From Lyophyllum atratum (taxonomy: Eukaryota; Basidiomycota; Agaricomycetes; Agaricales; Lyophyllaceae), in contig JACGCN010000010.1 in the NCBI GenBank assembly GCA_014905825.1, forward strand, positions 1,116,001-1,180,000: 64,000 nt of DNA, given 5' to 3'. This document shows positions 11,482 to 24,841 of this stretch, one piece after another; within the stretch, counting starts at the first letter, position 1; every line of letters begins with the position of its first letter. The notes under the pieces are model-generated. The model ran no database searches. It was given only the letters and a program-made list of their open reading frames with translations, and was not told the DNA's origin. A program made the position numbers and the translations under genes.

Positions 11482-13814
11482 CTAAACCTTCCTCCTCGTT
11501 AGCCTAACCGGTGCCTCCCCAAGAGACATAGTAATCCCCAACGTCGGCCTCGCCAGCACCTTCTCACTCCACATCTCCCTCGTCTCCCCCGTCTCGAACT
11601 TCGGCTCAACGCGCCAGTCCCTCAACAGCATCGTGAGAAACGCCACAGCCTCCGTCGTGGCGAACTTCCTCCCAATGCACGCCCGGGGACCGATGCTAAA
11701 GGCGGAGAAGACCTCGGAATCGGCAGAGATACCGTACCACCGCGATGGGCGGTATTCCTCTGGGTTCTCGAAGTAGCGAGGGTTGTATTCTGTGGATAGG
11801 GGCTGATGGTGAGTGGCGGAATATCGTACCGAGCTGGGGAGACTCACGCATGCCCACTATGTCGAGGACGATCTGGAGTGCAGGGAGATGGATGAATTAG
11901 AGCGTGCTGTGGAAGATACGGGGACACTCACGTTGGTGCCTTTTTCGATCGGGAGCGGCGTGGTGCCTTCCACGCCGTCGGGGTTGGGGAGGTGCAGGAC
12001 GGTATCTTCAGCAGCCTCGCGGACTATGAGATGTGCGGCGGCTATATCAAAATAATGATTGAGTTAGAACAACCCAAAAGAAGAGGGGAAGGGCATACGG
12101 AATAAACGAAGGGCCTCGTAGAATGCGGAGAGCACCTTGTTGAGTTCGGAGTAGTCTTCAAACGACTATTATGCTATATTAGTCTACGCCATACAACGGA
12201 AAAGAAGCGAAATTCGTACTGGATCACGGTCGTGCCCAACGACCGAGATGATTTGCTCCCGGATTTCGTCTTGGATTTCCGGATGGAGGGCTAGAAGCGC
12301 CAGAGTCGCAGAGAGCGTGTGCGCGGTAGTCTCTGCGGGAACATTGCATGAGCCCAATATGCCACACCTAGGCAGAATACCACACGCACCATGTCCCGCG
12401 AAGAGCAGAATAAAAACATTTCCAATCTACTCCCCAGAATTAGCACACAGCACAAACGGGAGGTTAACTTAGGTACTCACCACCTCCTGGTCATCCAGCC
12501 TCAACTTCCCCGTCTCCTGCTCATTCGCCCTAACAAGCATCGTGAATGCATCCATCCTCTCATCCGCACTCTGCTCCTCATTCCTCACCTCGGTCGTCCT
12601 TGCCTCAATCTCCTTCCGCATAAACGCGCTGAACTGGTCAAATGCTTGACGAATCTCTCCGAATCTACACATATAGCTATGAGTATGAGGATGCACACCG
12701 CATAAAAAGCGAACTTTACCCAGGCAGGGGAAGATAGCGCACCCAGTCGGGCATCATGAGCCCGATGACATGCGAGTCGGCGAGGATGCGGATGGCTTCT
12801 TGCACGGACATTTGACCATCGGGGCCTGTCGGCGGCGCCGACCAGTCGAACGTGAAGCCGAAGCCACACCTGCCGATGATTAGAAGTGCGAGCTGAATGA
12901 AGCCACGGAGAAGATGAGCATGTTACACGGGAGCGAGTGTATGGGCAAACGAACCTTGGTGGAGAGGTTCTGCACCGCGGGGATCTCGATGCTATCTTTT
13001 CCAATCCAGCCTTCCATAGACTCCATTTGGCGGTAGGTCTCGAGCGTCTCGGACCATACCATCTGGTATCTATATGATATACATGACTTTGGTGGCGTGA
13101 TGTGGCGAGACCGAATTTCACACAATTTATTGTTGAACGCAGGCCCGACGATGCGTCTGTGCTTCCGCCACATATCCATGTCCCAAGCGCCTACAAGATT
13201 CTGGCCCCATTTTCTGCGCGACGCGGTAAGAACAAAGGAAAACAGCCTCGACATACACCAGGAACGGAATACTGACATCAATGCCTTTAATCCTTCTTCA
13301 CCCTTCTTAAAACTCGTCTTGTGTTCTCCCGACAGAACCTGGCGCATCACATCGAGATTGGACGTGTATATACACGGATCACCTTTAAGGAAGGGTACGA
13401 CAGAGAAATTTTCGTTCTGGAAGTCCTTGTATACTGTAATAGTCCACAGTTGAGGTCCGACGCGTCCCATATAGATGTGGGGCAGACACTTACGCGTGAA
13501 GCGCCAGAGCCAGTGGGCGCTGAGTCCCGGGTTCCACCAGGATGTTGGAATGACCGCTCCGGGCATCGCGACTGGTTGGAAAGGCACGCGGTAGCCGGGG
13601 AGGTTGCCCACAGCCTACAAGGCATAGAACTTAGTCAGAATGAAACATGGGCGCGAAACAAAGAGCGGTAACGCACACGGAGGCCATTGACCACTTTTAT
13701 AACTCTTGACGCGACGAATACGGCTAGAAGGGCGGAGAGTAAAGGAATGTCGTGACCGAGAAATCGGAGGTTCAAGGAGAGTGAATAGGGGAGGTAGAGC
13801 TGTAGGAGACCCAT
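11482..13814 (-). CDS. Cytochrome P450 (copy C), 13 exons, 545 aa
   Basis: Third tandem P450 monooxygenase. Exons: 13814..13677, 13614..13494, 13433..13277, 13213..13124, 13069..12955, 12892..12720, 12664..12481, 12426..12390, 12332..12220, 12165..12099, 12041..11932, 11872..11848, 11789..11482; phases agree throughout. The ATG at 13814 gives a short N-terminus, then a membrane anchor. The I-helix is AGHETT (336-341), ExxR is E393/R396, PERF-like region RPSRWYG, haem loop FSIGPRACIG with C481. Apart from exons 1, 6 and 13, every exon has the same length in A, B and C (121, 157, 90, 115, 184, 37, 113, 67, 110 and 25 nt), so the copies arose by duplication after all introns were in place. Likely ER-bound; substrate unknown. 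Confidence 0.94.
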
Positions 13815-14203
13815 TCGCGTCGTGAATCAGGAGGTATGAAATTTTCACCGAGCATGGTTTAGGTTTATCAAGTCGGAAGACGGATACACGCTGATAGACG
13901 ACGCGCGGCGTCGCCGGTGACGAATTTGTTTTGATCGACAATTATCGTGCCGCCTCAATTTGACGCGCGGCACCTTCCACCGGCTCCGCGGCATTCAATC
14001 AGCACATGCGGGCAGCGAATGAATTTGAAATATTCCGAAGCACAGCGTCCTGAACCTCTACTGGGACTTTCAAAGCTAGAGGCGTCGACTAGATTGCTCA
14101 CAATTACATGGACGATGACTTCGCCAAGTCATGTCGCGACCACCCTTGGCACCTCCTATAGCTATGGCCATAAAACCATTCGACGGGACTCATACGCCTT
14201 AAA
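13815..14203. promoter_or_regulatory. Divergent promoter region, P450 C / aspartic protease
   Basis: 389 nt between two start codons pointing away from each other, so both promoters must lie here. No binding site is assigned. Confidence 0.4.
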
Positions 14204-15723
<1,520 letters not shown>

Positions 15724-16379
15724 ACGTACCTGCCGCGGATTTATGTGAAGGTGGAATTGATTCCGCATTATACAAGTTCTTGTATGATGTCAATTGAAGT
15801 CTTACGTTGTGCAATTATCTTGGACGCTTGTACAAATAGCAGGGTCTGCAGCACTGCTTGGACGGAGTTATAGGCAAGCCCTATGTATCGGGCATATATA
15901 CAGTACCACCTGAATTTCTACGCAGAGCGCTGATCTCATTGCGTCCGAGTGCAACCGTCCAATGCTTGAATCCTCGGATAAATAGGCAGAATGATCGTCA
16001 TCAGAATCCATACAAGGCAAGTTGCCTACTCCGATTTTCCGTCCTTGCTAGGATCACATCTGACCAGCACCCTGAAGCTTGAGAGAAGAGAAGGAAAAGA
16101 ACAACAAGCAAGGACGCAGCAAATGATGGGCAAGAGCCTCGAGGTTTATAGCCACTGGGTCCGGCCGCGCACAGCCGCGCACCTTGCGATTGGTAAACAC
16201 AGCAGGGCTATTTCGATTGACTTCTTCTTTCGGGAACGACACGATTTTATCAGTCATTTTATTGGCTGGGAACATTCACAATCCTCAATACGATACTATA
16301 CGAGTCAGGATACTAGATACTACGAAACTGAAGAGAAACTCCCATGCCTCTAAATGAACAATGGGATAGCAAAAGAAAG
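15724..16379. other. Intergenic 3' of protease
   Basis: 656 nt with no gene I can support. It leads into the tandem repeat array. Confidence 0.5.
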
Positions 16380-17430
16380 GTTCTTGGTGGCCATGGTGGT
16401 GCCAGTAGAAGCAAGGTGCAACTCCGCTGGTATATATGCACAGGAGGGTGCACGCCGGCGATTGTCTTGTGGACGGAAGGCGGGAACGAAAGCTAATCCC
16501 ATGAGAAAGGAGGCGCCGAGTTGGATCCGTAACAAAGAGGACACATCCAAGGCCCAATTGGATGGTAGAGGAAGGAAAGAGTAGGAACGAAGGCTCGAAG
16601 GTGGAGCATTGCGGGTATATTTGCACGCAGGAGGGCGTACCCCGGTGGTTGTCTTGTGGACGGAAGGCGGGAACGAAAGCTAATCCCATGAGAAAGGAGG
16701 CGCCGAGTCGGATCCGTAACAAAAAGGACACATCCAACGCCCAATTGGATGGTAGAGGAAGGAAAGAGTAGGAACGAAGGCTCCAAGGTGGAGCATCGCG
16801 GGTATATTTGCACGCAGGAGGGCGCACCCCAGTGGTTGTCTTGCGGACGGAAGCCGGGAATGAAGCAAATCCCATGATTCTGAAGAAATCGAGTTTATGG
16901 TAGCAAAGCGGACACATCCAAGGCCCAATTGGATGGTAGAGAAAGAAAGACTTTTAACGAAAACACCAAGGTGGAGCATCGCGAGTATATTTGCACACAG
17001 GAGGGCGCACCCCGGTGGTTGTCTTGTGGACGGAAGGCGGGAACGAAAGCTAATCCCATGATACTGAGAAAGTCGAGTCGATCGTAGCAAAGAGGACACA
17101 CCCAACACCCAATTGGATGGTATAGAAAAGAAAGAGTATGAACGAAGGCGCCAAAAGTGGAGCATCGCGGGTATATTTGCACGCAGGAGGGCGCACCCCG
17201 GTGGTTGTCTTGCGGACGGAAGGCGGGAACGAAAGCTAATCCCATGATACCGAAGAAGTCATGTTGATCGTAGCAAAAGGAAGCATCCAAGGCCCAGCTG
17301 GATGGTAGAGAATGTGATTGGTTGAAATAATGAAGAGATCAATATGCAGCGTCGCGGATACATTGCTACGCAGGAGGGCGCACGCCGGTAAGTCGGGAAC
17401 AAAGCAAATCCCGGGGATACTGAGACAAAT
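16380..17430. repeat. ~185-bp tandem repeat array, about 5.5 copies
   Basis: A minisatellite seen directly in the sequence. Anchor blocks recur at near-constant spacing. One begins TATATTTGCAC and continues GCAGGAGGGCGCAC (about 16618, 16804, 16987, 17171; degenerate at about 16432 and 17355). Another is CCAATTGGATGGTA (about 16554, 16742, 16928, 17108; degenerate at about 17295). Spacing is 180-190 nt. Central copies are the most alike and the ends are decayed. The unit length is not a fixed multiple of 3, yet the minus strand stays open for long stretches in several frames; I treat those frames as a by-product of the repeat. No transposase, terminal inverted repeat or tRNA-like head is visible. 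Confidence 0.9.
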
Positions 17431-18912
17431 TGTTGCATGAGGCGGCGTGGATTCCAGTGGGGACCGAGAACGAGAAACAAATAGTCGCTGGAGAGGGCCG
17501 CAGATGAGACAGGTAAGCCCAGAGAGATATGGTAGAGGCTCGTCAGCCTCAAGCCGTTCTCCTCCAGTTACACGATGAGCAAGTTTCTATGAATTGACTA
17601 GCAGCATGACAGTCAGCTGAAGCGATAAACATTGATGATGGATAGGTAGACTGACCTTGGTTAGAAGCTGCCTCGCCAAGCAGAAGGGAGGACGTCCCAG
17701 ATATCATTCGCCCGAAGATACGAGGTTCCGCCATTTTCACCCCTCCTACCATACGTGGGAGTAACGACAACTACAGTCAAGAAGGTTCTGAGAGCGAAAA
17801 CGAAGGTCAATGAAGAGCGTGAGTCGAGAAGGAAGAGGACAAACCTTCACGGGATATCACCTTGCTAAGAAGGAACGGAGGACGTCCTAGAACTCATCGC
17901 CCAAATGAGCCTAGAGATCGCCATTTGCACCCGTCCTACTACACTTCCTAGTGATAGCCAGCGGGCCACATTGAAAGTGTGGAGATGACGTCGGAGAACT
18001 TGGAAATGATAGATGACCGATGACCGAGCCGCTGTAGACTGACTCTAACAGAAGACTTCAATGGTGGTCAGCACATTCACAGGGCGACCTATACAGCGAC
18101 GACAGACCTTGCGATCTGCTCAGCAAACTGAGATGAAGTATAGACAGGTGTTGACGTTGGTCTACGGCATGGAGATCTGAAGAGTCGACGATGGTCAGCC
18201 ACGCGTCTGAAGTAGGATCGACGACGACGACTGACCTTAGACTTGAGGCTGTGGGTGTTACCCTCCAGGGCTGCGCGACTTGAAGCCGACCAGCGGCGGA
18301 CAGCTAGGTGGGATTGGAGTGCACCAGTAACAAGGATGAGCGGATGGCAAGGTATGAGGGTATGAGGGAGTGAAGGTTGTGACCACAAACAGCCTGCCGG
18401 TGCCATCTTTGTGAGATGCGTAGCGACGACACTGAGGGTGATGGTGGTGGAAGGGGGACAAGAGGCGGCTTGAGGATGACTGGCGTCTGGCTCACTATTT
18501 AACCATCGACTCTTGACAGCGGCGGCTGACCCAAGGCCAACCCGATCGATCTCCAAGTCTCACTTTGACCGCTATTCGGGGACTGCACGACACGGCGCAA
18601 GGGCATATAGACCTCATTCCGAGTTCCAGCTTGTGTGAGACGGTGGGCAGGTGCAAGGTGCAAATCGCCAAATTGCCTTGTGCTCATCAGCCGCGATGCC
18701 AAGCAAATTATTTATAGACACTCTGTTTCAATCATCTAATAGACTAATAGTACAGTGTTCAACGCTCAGATTTCAGCGCTCATGGACAAGGGAAGTGATA
18801 CAGATATGTACTAGTTCAGAATGTACTGTGACGCGATACTTCCTTCATTGTTGTACGGCTTGAAATTTGCGTCTTATTCGAGGACAAACGGCAACAGTAA
18901 GCCCAACAACTC
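17431..18912. other. Intergenic with one diverged repeat pair
   Basis: 1.48 kb without a convincing gene. Two imperfect direct copies, about 17668-17762 and 17865-17955, share GGAGGACGTCC and a GCCATTT(T/G)CACCC(C/G)TCCTAC core about 195 nt apart, similar in period to the array upstream but with no obvious shared sequence. A 155-codon minus-strand frame at 18089-18556 has low-complexity composition and no recognisable domain, so I do not call it. Confidence 0.4.
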
Positions 18913-20348
18913 TCATTTGGAACACGTCATTACGGTGGAGTCTCCCAGCTTGCTGTCTCCAGATGAAGGAGGCATAGAAGAGAGCTCAATCGCATGATCA
19001 CACGCCGTATTTTCGACGTGGTCAGCTCTGTCCCCGTATACGCCGCTGAAGCCGAAAGTCTCCACCATCGAGCGCTGCTGACTGACTAGGACGACAATCA
19101 AGGAAGGGTACATCGCCTGAAAACTTGGGTCTGACATGTTTGAAACAGTGATAAGTTGAAAACCCACCGTGAAGACCGTATAGACGTTCCAAAACACATT
19201 TTGGAAGTAGCGGATTGGAGCATATGCGCTGGCGTTCACGTCTACTGTATAGTCCATGATCACGTTCGCTAACTGAACGATACTAAGCCAAACGCCCCGG
19301 AATCGGGGTATTGACCAACCTGGAGCAAAGAATAGACCATTCCTGATTCGACCAGAATGCTCATGACCTTTTGCACATGTGAGGTTTTGCGACGGCGGCC
19401 TCCTAGCAGCCGACCAAGCGCCCTATCGTAGCGAGGGACGTCAACTTCCCAATACACATACCGTGGCCTAGGAAATGTTTTTCGACTTGCCAGAGCTTGT
19501 ATGCCATCAACAGCGTAGTGATGATGTTAAAGGCAAGCGACAGGATCCAACTTGCCCCAAAGAGCCGCGCAGCATAGACACCCATATCACTCGCTTGAGT
19601 CAGTCCAGCGACCCACGTATCGTAATCAACAAGTATGAGTCCGCTGAGGATGAAATGCGCCACAGCGGTCGCTTCATGAAAGCAGTCAGATAAGTGACAC
19701 AGGTAAGGGAAACAAGATATCATTACCAAGAGTGGCAAGGAAAAGGCAGAGGGGGAATATCATCATCCATCTCTGGCCGAAAAACAGAATCCAGGCCCTC
19801 CAAATCACCACGAAGTCACTGTTGATCGACTAATACTCGGTCAGAAGCGTCCAGCTTATGTGCGCCACTGTGTGAAGCTTACCAAGAGCACAATTACCCA
19901 GCCCAGAATCGTGTCTGGGACCATGGCTCGCTTGTTGATCTTCACATGACTAGCCCTGTCGAGCCCCGCGCCCACGAGATATACCCTGATTTCCGTTACA
20001 AACACGAACAAGTAACAGCATAGATCGAGAGTAACAAGGAGGAAACTTATGAGGCTCGTTCCCAGCATGATGTAGCGTGCGGAGGTCATCGAGCCACGTA
20101 ATCTGTCAATCTCGTCAAAACGGTGTTCGAACTCGGACGATAGCTCCCCTTCATCTACTTACCGCATCGTAGATATTGAAAGCGCTAAAAGCAAAACGTA
20201 CATCCCTAGTAGGTGGAGCTGGTCAGATGGTGTGGCGATGCAAGTTGCGGGACGTACCATAAAGGAGCACATATGAACCGTATCCGGCGATGTTGTAACT
20301 AAACAGGTCGCCGAGACCTTGGAGCACGGTACGTTCCTCGGGGGACAT
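18913..20348 (-). CDS. Seven-TM-type orphan membrane protein, 8 exons, 352 aa
   Basis: Multi-pass membrane protein of a family common in Agaricomycetes and of unknown function. Exons: 20348..20258, 20205..20163, 20102..19883, 19829..19727, 19671..19462, 19402..19320, 19272..19168, 19116..18913; phases agree. About seven hydrophobic segments can be read: GYGSYVLLYGMYVLLLALSI near the N-terminus, LISFLLVTLDLCCYLFVFV, TILGWVIVLL, WMMIFPLCLFLATL, AVAHFILSGLIL, ILSLAFNIITTLLMAYKLW, and a last pair beginning near YSLLQLANV. The motif YKLW followed by a basic loop and HVQKVMSILVESG is the family signature I recognise. The C-terminal ~60 residues are polar and cytosolic in character. Intron 7 is 51 nt and in frame, so it could be missed. 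Receptor or transporter role cannot be told. Confidence 0.8.
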
Positions 20349-22445
20349 GTTCTCGAGCTACACTCCGGCCGCGAGCTTGAAAGCTCTTATAGTCGTGGGG
20401 CAAAACAGCCAACATGACGTGAAATCTAATAAACCACCATACCGCGAGATTTGGTAGGACAATTACTAGAACGAGTCACTCAGCACCTCAGAAGACAGGC
20501 TTATTACTCACCTGAGCCTGTGGTCCTTGAGGAACTGATATCAGAATGGAAGGATCACTGATGGAAGTACGAGACATCCACGCCGCAAGGGATCCGAATC
20601 TCTTCGATGCGAAGTGTGATTCCTGGCAATGGAGATAAGGAGTCCAACCAAAGGGCAGGAAGAGTCTCCCCGCAACAAAAGGGAAAAAGCTGTGCCTTCA
20701 ACTAAGCAAAGCTTCTTGCGTATCGTGTACGATGAGCTCACATTGGGTATGAAGGAAGCTCGAGCTCTCAGAGTCGGAAGTCAATCGTCTCCAACTCAGC
20801 CCTCACAAACAAGGAGAGCGTTACGGGACGTACGGGTTCAAGATGGCTATGATGCCACACTGCCTCCTTCGTTCTCGGACAGCTTGAAGTTTTACCCTTG
20901 GTTGCAGGAGATAAAGTAAGTACGACCCTGGACAGAATCATAGAGGGAGAGTGCGATGTGCAAGGTCAATTAGCATGTGAGGGTGTCATCGGAAGAGCCT
21001 AAACGTTCACGAACCCAAGTGGGAAACCGGTACGTAGGCAGGTAAAGAACCATGCCAATGGAATGTCTAGGACCTTGACGATCTCAATCTCCCTTGATCT
21101 CCCTGGATGGTTTGGATCCAGGAATGAGAAGGCCAATCGACTCCGTCTAACAAGGCATACAGTGTTCAGACCCCCGTGCGTCAAAATTGAGAATTAAAAT
21201 TTTCGCTGGAGGGCGAGGCTGGAAGTGGTCAGACTGTGATGGATTAGCTTGCAGACGCAGACTGCAATATAATTCAGCGTCTCCCATGACGGATGTTTCC
21301 CCTTAAGTAGAAGAAACAAGATGCAAACGCGGCGCGATCGAATCCTTTCAAAAGTATCCGCCTTACGGTGTCATCAGCCATGCTGCTTGCCATAGTGAAA
21401 AGGAAATTGATCGCTAGGAGAAAGCTTCCACCGCCTGCATCAAACAGCTGTCCAATGTACATCTCGGTGGAGGCGGCGTATCTTTGAGGTTGCTTTGAGG
21501 TGTATCCACGCGCATCGCGCCGCCCGGGTTATCTGAACCGGTGCTAGACTAATGGGACTGAGTCAACGATGAGGGTAAGCACCGATGTTGATATTAGTAC
21601 AAGTAGACGCTCCTTGTCACTTGCTCATTTTATTCCGGCCTACATCGCAATGGAAATGTCGAGGGCCCGTGGTTGAAAAGTTGACAAGTGGCAAATCATT
21701 GAAAGCGGTCATCGCGATGTTGGTCACTGTTTACGCGTACGGGTTATCATCGACGGCGCACGGACCAAATCAAAGCCAGACCAACAACTTTGTATCTCAG
21801 TGGACACCCTCCGAGTTCAAGGCTCCAACCCACTCTGTGGTGAATGCTATAACCCCCAGCTCTCCTACAGCCTTGCACCTCTCTTCGGAAATGTTGGATC
21901 TTGCAACTCGACTGTGTGGATCAGGCGATCCGCTGGCATGCTCCCGATCTGAGAAATGCCAGTCCTTCGAAGCTCTCCTTCTTAGTACTTCACGTTCTTG
22001 ACGGGAATGCTGTAACGGAATCCTGCATCAAAAGAGGTTGATGACGGCTGTTATGAAGACCTTCGCTCGCCCGCTTTCTTCCCATTCTCCTAGAACTGTT
22101 CTTCTTCGCACCCTTCAAGGCTCACCGAATACGCTATACAGATAAACAATAAACTCACTACGATCCTGTCCCTATTGGCGATGACAAGCAAACCACCCCA
22201 AGTATTCCAAATATCTGAACTCGATCCTAGAACTTCTTGACTTGCGATAATTTGCGTTCACGACAACTTACAGCACATTTGGATAAATTATAAAATTACA
22301 GTCATCAAATTGGTCGTCAATCCGACTCAAACGATACAAGTACATCTAGAAGTACACTATGTTCCAGAGAACAGTAAATACATTGCAGCGTCACATAAAT
22401 GAATCGTGAATTGTAAGAATTCCATATGAGCTCCAGATCCCGGGT
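20349..22445. other. Intergenic, possible unassigned minus-strand gene
   Basis: 2.1 kb with no gene I can name. The best candidate is on the minus strand from an ATG at 21462: 96 nt of open frame (a hydrophobic stretch SFLLAINFLFTMASS) to a GTAAGG donor at 21366, an acceptor at 21302 and a second in-frame piece starting GKHPSWETLNYIA. I could not extend it. The 3' flank of the BAG gene also lies here. Confidence 0.25.
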
Positions 22446-24578
22446 TCAAGCATCAACTTCCGACCAGTCGCTCCCATCATCACTATCCCTGCTGTTAGGA
22501 CGCTTCGAAATCGAGTCCGCGTCGGAAGAAGAGGCGGACAGTAGGAATGGGTCAGTAGACTCCAGTTCCATAGGGGAGATGGCGTCTTCAGTGGTGGTAC
22601 AGTCGGCGACGGGAATGGATGACACGGCAGCAGAGGTCGACAAGGACGCGGTGAAAGAGGAGGGTGGGTTGATATGAGAGTCAATGTCATCGGTCACAGA
22701 TGCTTCTGCAGGCCCAGAGACTGCATCGGATGTCTTGGAATGAGAGACGGCCGGTACAGGGGCGGTGGAAGATTCAGGTCCAATATCGGCTGCCGAGGCA
22801 GGCGTGGACAAATCTTCCGAGACTGCGGTCTCAACGGTAACCTGGATCTGCACTTCAGGAGCAGGGATCGCAACAGAGTCGTCCTGGCAGGACACCAGCT
22901 CCGAAGGGGGTGTCACCGACTCCTCCGAAGCAGCAGCCGGCTGGTTTGCTATACTCTCCGTTACCTCAGCGTCAACACCCTCAGCCTCCCACCGACCTTC
23001 AACCTCCCTCTCCAACTCATCAAGCGCCTTCTCAACTCTATTCACAACCTCCTTCCTCATCCCCCGCAGCTTCTCACTCCCAAAACTCTCCACGGAGTCC
23101 AGCTGCGCCAGGAGCGCGTACAACGACTGCTCATACAAGCGCACAGTCTGGTTGGGCGGGGTGTATGCCAGGTGTGCGGTTGCGGATGCTTCCGAACCGG
23201 ACAATCCAGGGATGCCACTGCTGCCGTGGATGACGTGGGCAGGGAGGAAATCAAGGTGGGCAGGGAAGGTGAAGTCGGCCTGGAGGGCTTGGAGAGCGGC
23301 ATCGATGCTGCGAATTTCGTTCACCGAGTTGAGGACGTCCTTGTGGATAGCGGTGGGGCAGGAAGGTGATGGACCAGCCCAAGTGCCTGTAGCCTTGGCT
23401 TTCCCTTTGCCGGCCTCGACTGGGTCGCGGGCGGGAGAGGAAGAGGTTATGGGATATGAGTCGGTGTCCTGTGGTGAGGGAAAGATGGCCTGAATGATGT
23501 GCCTCACTTCAGGGGAAGACTCATCGTGGAGACGCGATTCAAGTTGATCCTTGAGATATGCTTCAGCGCCTTTCGAACGAAGTGGCGCAGCTGGAGAAGT
23601 GGCGGGCGCCTTCGAAGAAATAGCAGTTTGAGCGGTAGATCGGGCTTGCGCAGAAGGGTGAAGGAAGAGGTTGGCGAATTCCAACTCGAGCGCTGCTTCT
23701 TCAGCCGGAGTAGGCATGCGAGCGGAAAAGGGACCCTTGGGTGTGATGGAAGGATATTTGAATAAGTCCTCGAATTGCTGGAGCATTTGCCTTTTAGCCG
23801 CAGTAGGCTCATCTGAAGCAGGCTCTTGAGTAGGCACGGGAGCCTTGGTTGGTTTGGAAGGAGGAGGAATGAAGAGATCGGCGACTTGTTGAAGTACTTC
23901 CTTTTCAGTCGGAGTAGGCTCATCTGAAGTCTTGGGTTTCGAACCCCCAAGAATCTGGTTGAGCAAGTCTTGAACGTCGAAATTGCCTGTAGGCTCCAGG
24001 GATAAATTCTGAGAGGCGGGCGTGAGCGACGAAACAACTGTAACTGGGGGGTAATAACATACGGGCTTGACAAAAGACGACTGGGTAGGGGCATACACTT
24101 TCGCCTGTGGACCGAGAAGTGCCTTCCAGGGAGGGCTAAGGGCCAAGTTCCCCGGCAATCGGTTCTGGCGGCTGAAAGGAAGCAGCTGGACCGCGTCTGT
24201 CTGACGACGACGCCCTTGGATCACCTCGGCCTGCAGAATACGACGCCCGCATTCCTCCTCATCGACTTCGCGACGAAGAGCTGCAAGAAGACCGTAGCCA
24301 GCGGGGGCGTAGGGGTTTGGGTTGGATATTCGAGTGGAAGGAGGGTAAGGCGTCGCCTGACCGTAGCTGGCAAGAAGGAGCTCGTGCAACTGTATTTCCT
24401 CCAAACGCCGGCGGAGGCTTTCTTCCTCTCGCTGAAGAGCTTCAACCGCGAGATACTCGGCCTCTGCAGCTTTAACCTCTGCAACTGCGGTGAGGTATCG
24501 ATCACGAGGAGTACCCAAGGGCGTCGGAGTGTAAGAGGACGCGATAGGGAGACGAGGATAAGACACGTAGTGCGACAT
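22446..24578 (-). CDS. BAG-domain Hsp70 co-chaperone, single exon, 710 aa
   Basis: Large, mostly disordered protein with a C-terminal-half BAG domain, by family knowledge a nucleotide-exchange factor that binds the Hsp70 ATPase lobe. The ATG at 24578 is chosen because it begins a new composition and because the frame further upstream runs through promoter repeats from non-conserved codons. Residues ~40-80 form a coiled coil (EALQREEESLRRRLEEIQ). Residues ~180-300 repeat a short Glu/Leu-rich motif about four times, each with L(L/Q)(N/Q)Q(I/V/F)..LF-like spacing. The BAG helices span about 475-530 (LYALLAQLDSVESFG then RKEVVNRVEKALDELE). The tail is acidic and Ser-rich (DSDDGSDWSEVDA). No intron is needed. 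The promoter carries a heat-shock-type element, consistent with the role. Confidence 0.75.
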   Translation of the reverse strand: MSHYVSYPRLPIASSYTPTPLGTPRDRYLTAVAEVKAAEAEYLAVEALQREEESLRRRLEEIQLHELLLASYGQATPYPPSTRISNPNPYAPAGYGLLAALRREVDEEECGRRILQAEVIQGRRRQTDAVQLLPFSRQNRLPGNLALSPPWKALLGPQAKVYAPTQSSFVKPVCYYPPVTVVSSLTPASQNLSLEPTGNFDVQDLLNQILGGSKPKTSDEPTPTEKEVLQQVADLFIPPPSKPTKAPVPTQEPASDEPTAAKRQMLQQFEDLFKYPSITPKGPFSARMPTPAEEAALELEFANLFLHPSAQARSTAQTAISSKAPATSPAAPLRSKGAEAYLKDQLESRLHDESSPEVRHIIQAIFPSPQDTDSYPITSSSPARDPVEAGKGKAKATGTWAGPSPSCPTAIHKDVLNSVNEIRSIDAALQALQADFTFPAHLDFLPAHVIHGSSGIPGLSGSEASATAHLAYTPPNQTVRLYEQSLYALLAQLDSVESFGSEKLRGMRKEVVNRVEKALDELEREVEGRWEAEGVDAEVTESIANQPAAASEESVTPPSELVSCQDDSVAIPAPEVQIQVTVETAVSEDLSTPASAADIGPESSTAPVPAVSHSKTSDAVSGPAEASVTDDIDSHINPPSSFTASLSTSAAVSSIPVADCTTTEDAISPMELESTDPFLLSASSSDADSISKRPNSRDSDDGSDWSEVDA

Positions 24579-24758
24579 GTTTAGTTCTGTAGACGGGACT
24601 GTGAGTGGGTATTCGGGGAAGAGAATATGGGAACTGACCACTGCATCGCGCCTAGGTTTTATAGTCCAGGCCATGGCTGCTTGACAAGTAAGGCTTTGTT
24701 GTACGTGGCCGGACGCGCGATCATTGTCAAGTTGAGTCAGCGACGTCCGCTTGAATGG

Positions 24759-24838
24759 CGGAGAGGCGCACAGAACGTCGGAGAGGCCCGCAGAATCTCG
24801 GAGAGGCGCGTAGAACATTGCAGAGGCGTACAGAACGT
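24759..24838. repeat. Four 20-bp tandem repeats in the BAG promoter
   Basis: Units 24759-24778, 24779-24798, 24799-24818 and 24819-24838 follow the pattern CGGAGAGGCGCNNAGAA(C/T)NT. Each places an AGAA at the same position, so GAA triplets recur exactly every 20 bp at 24773, 24793, 24813 and 24833. They lie 181-260 nt upstream of the BAG start codon. Confidence 0.85.
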
Positions 24839-24841
24839 TCT
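24832..24841. promoter_or_regulatory. Heat-shock element-like inverted repeat
   Basis: AGAACGTTCT is a perfect nGAAnnTTCn palindrome, the two-unit core of a heat-shock factor site, placed at the distal end of the 20-bp repeat series whose other units each offer one more GAA. Seen directly; binding by HSF is inference. Confidence 0.55.

Noticed and set aside
16380..17430. CRISPR-like repeat-spacer array
   Set aside because: Units are contiguous ~185-bp tandem copies without unique spacers, in a eukaryotic genome.
16285..17552. Minus-strand frames up to 210 codons with repeated peptides
   Set aside because: They follow the tandem repeat in several overlapping frames, as expected from repeat composition rather than a gene.
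18089..18556. 155-codon minus-strand frame
   Set aside because: Biased composition, no start context, no domain and no splice partners.
22674..23493. Long plus-strand open frames (231 and 242 codons) over the BAG gene
   Set aside because: Antisense shadows of a GC-rich coding exon; low complexity and no domain.
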